Source of the DNA: an uncultured Spartobacteria bacterium
Lineage (GTDB): Bacteria; Verrucomicrobiota; Verrucomicrobiia; Chthoniobacterales; Terrimicrobiaceae
DNA: 64,000 nucleotides
Direction of reading: 5' to 3'
NCBI GenBank assembly: GCA_937960895.1
Contig: CALCJD010000025.1
Location: forward strand, 53,007-117,006
Position 1 is the stretch's first letter. Every line of letters starts with the position of its first letter. The notes beneath the pieces are model-generated. The model did no database searches and was not told the DNA's origin. It saw nothing but the letters and a program-made list of their open reading frames with translations. The position numbers were made by a program, and so were the translations under genes. Positions 62,707 to 64,000 of this stretch are shown here, one piece after another.

Positions 62707-64000
62707 GTGTCGTCGCCGTGATCCGGATACTCGTATCGTCCGAGCATCTCCTCCCTGTCGAGTGCGCCGAAAAAGCAGATCCATGTTCGGTAGGCCATCG
62801 CAAAGGCCTTGCCCTCGTTGCTGGGGTGGCGGAAGCAGACGTTACTGCCGAAATACCCCGGATTGCCATCCAGAAAAGCCTCCAGCGTGCGCAGGCCCGC
62901 CCGCAGGTAGGAGCGCTTGCCGGTGCGTTCGTAGGCGTAGGCCAGGCAGTCCAAGGCGGCATAACCCGGCAGGATGCCCGGGCGAGGCTGCCGGTGGTGG
63001 GCGGCTCCGCGCTCCAGCAGATCAAACTCATAGCTGAGCCGGGGCGTGATCGCCGCGGGATCCTCGGGGGTCCGGCGACTGCAGAGGATCGCAAAGTCCA
63101 CCATCTTCAAATACCACTCGAGCAGCGGCCCGGATTCCGGTTCGCCCTCGTGAACCTGCAGATAACTCCGACAACCCAGAAGGAAACTGGTGTGACCGAA
63201 GTTCAGGTCGGGGATGTCCCGGGGCAGGCCCTCGTCCATGACACTTCGGATCAGCTTGAGCGCGTAACGATCGAAGCGTTCCTCCCCGGTGGCCTCATAG
63301 GCCGAGACCAGGGTCAGCACCGCCCAACCCAGTTCCCGATTCAGTCCGGCATGGAGTCCGCCGAGAACGGGATGATCAAAATACCAGATCGTCTTCTCCG
63401 CCAGGGCGGTGATGACTTCGCGGGCGTCCTCGTCGCCGGTCAGAAAATAATATTGGGCGAGCCCCTGGGTCCAGAAGTGCGACGGATAGGCCCCCGTGGA
63501 GGTGTGGCGGGCGCTGTGGGCGGGCTGGGCCCGGTGCAGTCCGGGGTAGTCCGAATAACACAGGAAATCCACCTCGATGGTGTGCCGGGCAAACCAGCGA
63601 AGGAGCCGGAAAATCTGCATGTTGGCCGTGCGCAGGAACTCCGTCCCCAGGCAGAAAATGACGTCGTATTCGTTGTTCGTCCAGATGGGCTCGTAGTCGT
63701 GAAGCTTGTCGAAGCATTGTCCAAACCTTCCCGAGTGGGTGAAAATCCGGGGCGCCTCATCGTCCGGATGGGAAACCCGGTTGGAATATCCCAGCGGCAG
63801 ATAGGTGGTGAGATAATGCCGGTCCGGCGTGTCTCCGAGATCAAAGAAGGACGCCACGGTCTGCAATTTGGTCATGGCCCGAAACCATCCTTCGAACCGC
63901 GGATGACGGTCCGGGCGGTGTGACAATACCCGTGCCTGATCGAAAAATGCCGCGTCCGCATAAATGGAGGGCGGCAACTGGCAGCGGTGCACCTCCAGGA
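62703..64000 (-). CDS. Alpha/alpha-barrel protein of a polysaccharide locus (5' end outside window)
   Basis: About 432 residues are visible and the frame is open to the window edge (LE-VHRCQLPPSIYA). The sequence is mostly helical with repeated hairpin patterns such as TQGLAQYYFLTGDEDAREVI, GWAVLTLVSAYEATGEERFD and LDCLAYAYERTGKRSYLRAG, as in six-hairpin (GH88/105/127/C5-epimerase-like) barrels. No firm catalytic motif can be named. It is coupled by GTGA to the heparinase-like gene. It may remove or modify uronic acid residues; this is an inference from context. Confidence 0.7.
   Translation of the reverse strand, partial: LEVHRCQLPPSIYADAAFFDQARVLSHRPDRHPRFEGWFRAMTKLQTVASFFDLGDTPDRHYLTTYLPLGYSNRVSHPDDEAPRIFTHSGRFGQCFDKLHDYEPIWTNNEYDVIFCLGTEFLRTANMQIFRLLRWFARHTIEVDFLCYSDYPGLHRAQPAHSARHTSTGAYPSHFWTQGLAQYYFLTGDEDAREVITALAEKTIWYFDHPVLGGLHAGLNRELGWAVLTLVSAYEATGEERFDRYALKLIRSVMDEGLPRDIPDLNFGHTSFLLGCRSYLQVHEGEPESGPLLEWYLKMVDFAILCSRRTPEDPAAITPRLSYEFDLLERGAAHHRQPRPGILPGYAALDCLAYAYERTGKRSYLRAGLRTLEAFLDGNPGYFGSNVCFRHPSNEGKAFAMAYRTWICFFGALDREEMLGRYEYPDHGDDT

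Overview
The window looks like chromosomal DNA of a GC-rich verrucomicrobial bacterium, most likely of the Opitutae type. This is an inference from gene content. The clues are a LacI-type regulator grouped with a lone pseudopilin, a GH10 xylanase and a PATR-repeat/PEP-CTERM surface protein; an OpcA-Zwf pair; a Fur-SufC-SufB-SufD operon; several small protein families typical of that group; and many ATGA/GTGA translational overlaps. No rRNA, tRNA, insertion sequence, prophage or complete CRISPR array was seen.

Layout. 0-2 kb: Gld-type ABC exporter (ATPase, permease, start of the auxiliary protein). 2-6.4 kb: FUSC-like membrane protein, PAP2 phosphatase, PfkB sugar kinase and a large exported protein of unknown function. 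6.4-12 kb: glutamate racemase, N-acetylmuramoyl-L-alanine amidase, a small-protein/nucleotidyltransferase pair and valyl-tRNA synthetase, with two copies of a REP-like repeat. 12-18 kb: a plant-polysaccharide locus (pseudopilin, LacI regulator, secreted carbohydrate-binding protein, GH10 xylanase, PATR/PEP-CTERM protein) in which three near-identical palindromes precede three transcription units. 18-27 kb: housekeeping genes (M24 peptidase, YugP-like protease, ThiD, OpcA-Zwf, zincin, RplQ, RpoA, NCS2 purine permease). 27-31 kb: a 43-residue cysteine-pair lipoprotein, Hsp33, CHAD, TerC, GYF-domain and NUDIX proteins. 31-33.4 kb: the 5-oxoprolinase operon pxpBCA behind a strong hairpin leader. 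33-41.7 kb: envelope functions (two paralogous GT39-like membrane proteins, YfhO, an MlaF-type ATPase) with a decayed LhgO-type oxidoreductase. 41.8-45.8 kb: fur-sufCBD with a perfect palindromic operator. 46.8-52.5 kb: a giant hybrid histidine kinase and an unrecognised two-gene operon with a sigma-54-like promoter. 53-57.2 kb: ArsR, rhodanese, TSUP, DUF1634 and MFS genes. 57-64 kb: small metal-binding-like and lipoprotein genes, an SDR, then a decaying polysaccharide-degradation locus (two broken genes, two operator-like palindromes) beside an apparently intact heparinase II/III-like lyase and an alpha/alpha-barrel protein cut by the window end.

How they work together. The best-supported regulatory story is the xylan locus: one LacI regulator sits among three matching operators, so enzyme, binding protein, surface protein and pseudopilin are probably co-regulated. 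A Fur-family regulator translationally coupled to sufC probably ties Fe-S cluster assembly to iron or oxidative stress. OpcA and Zwf feed the oxidative pentose phosphate pathway. PxpABC recycles 5-oxoproline to glutamate, which MurI can convert to D-glutamate for the wall that the amidase remodels. All functions are inferred from sequence alone, with no database search.
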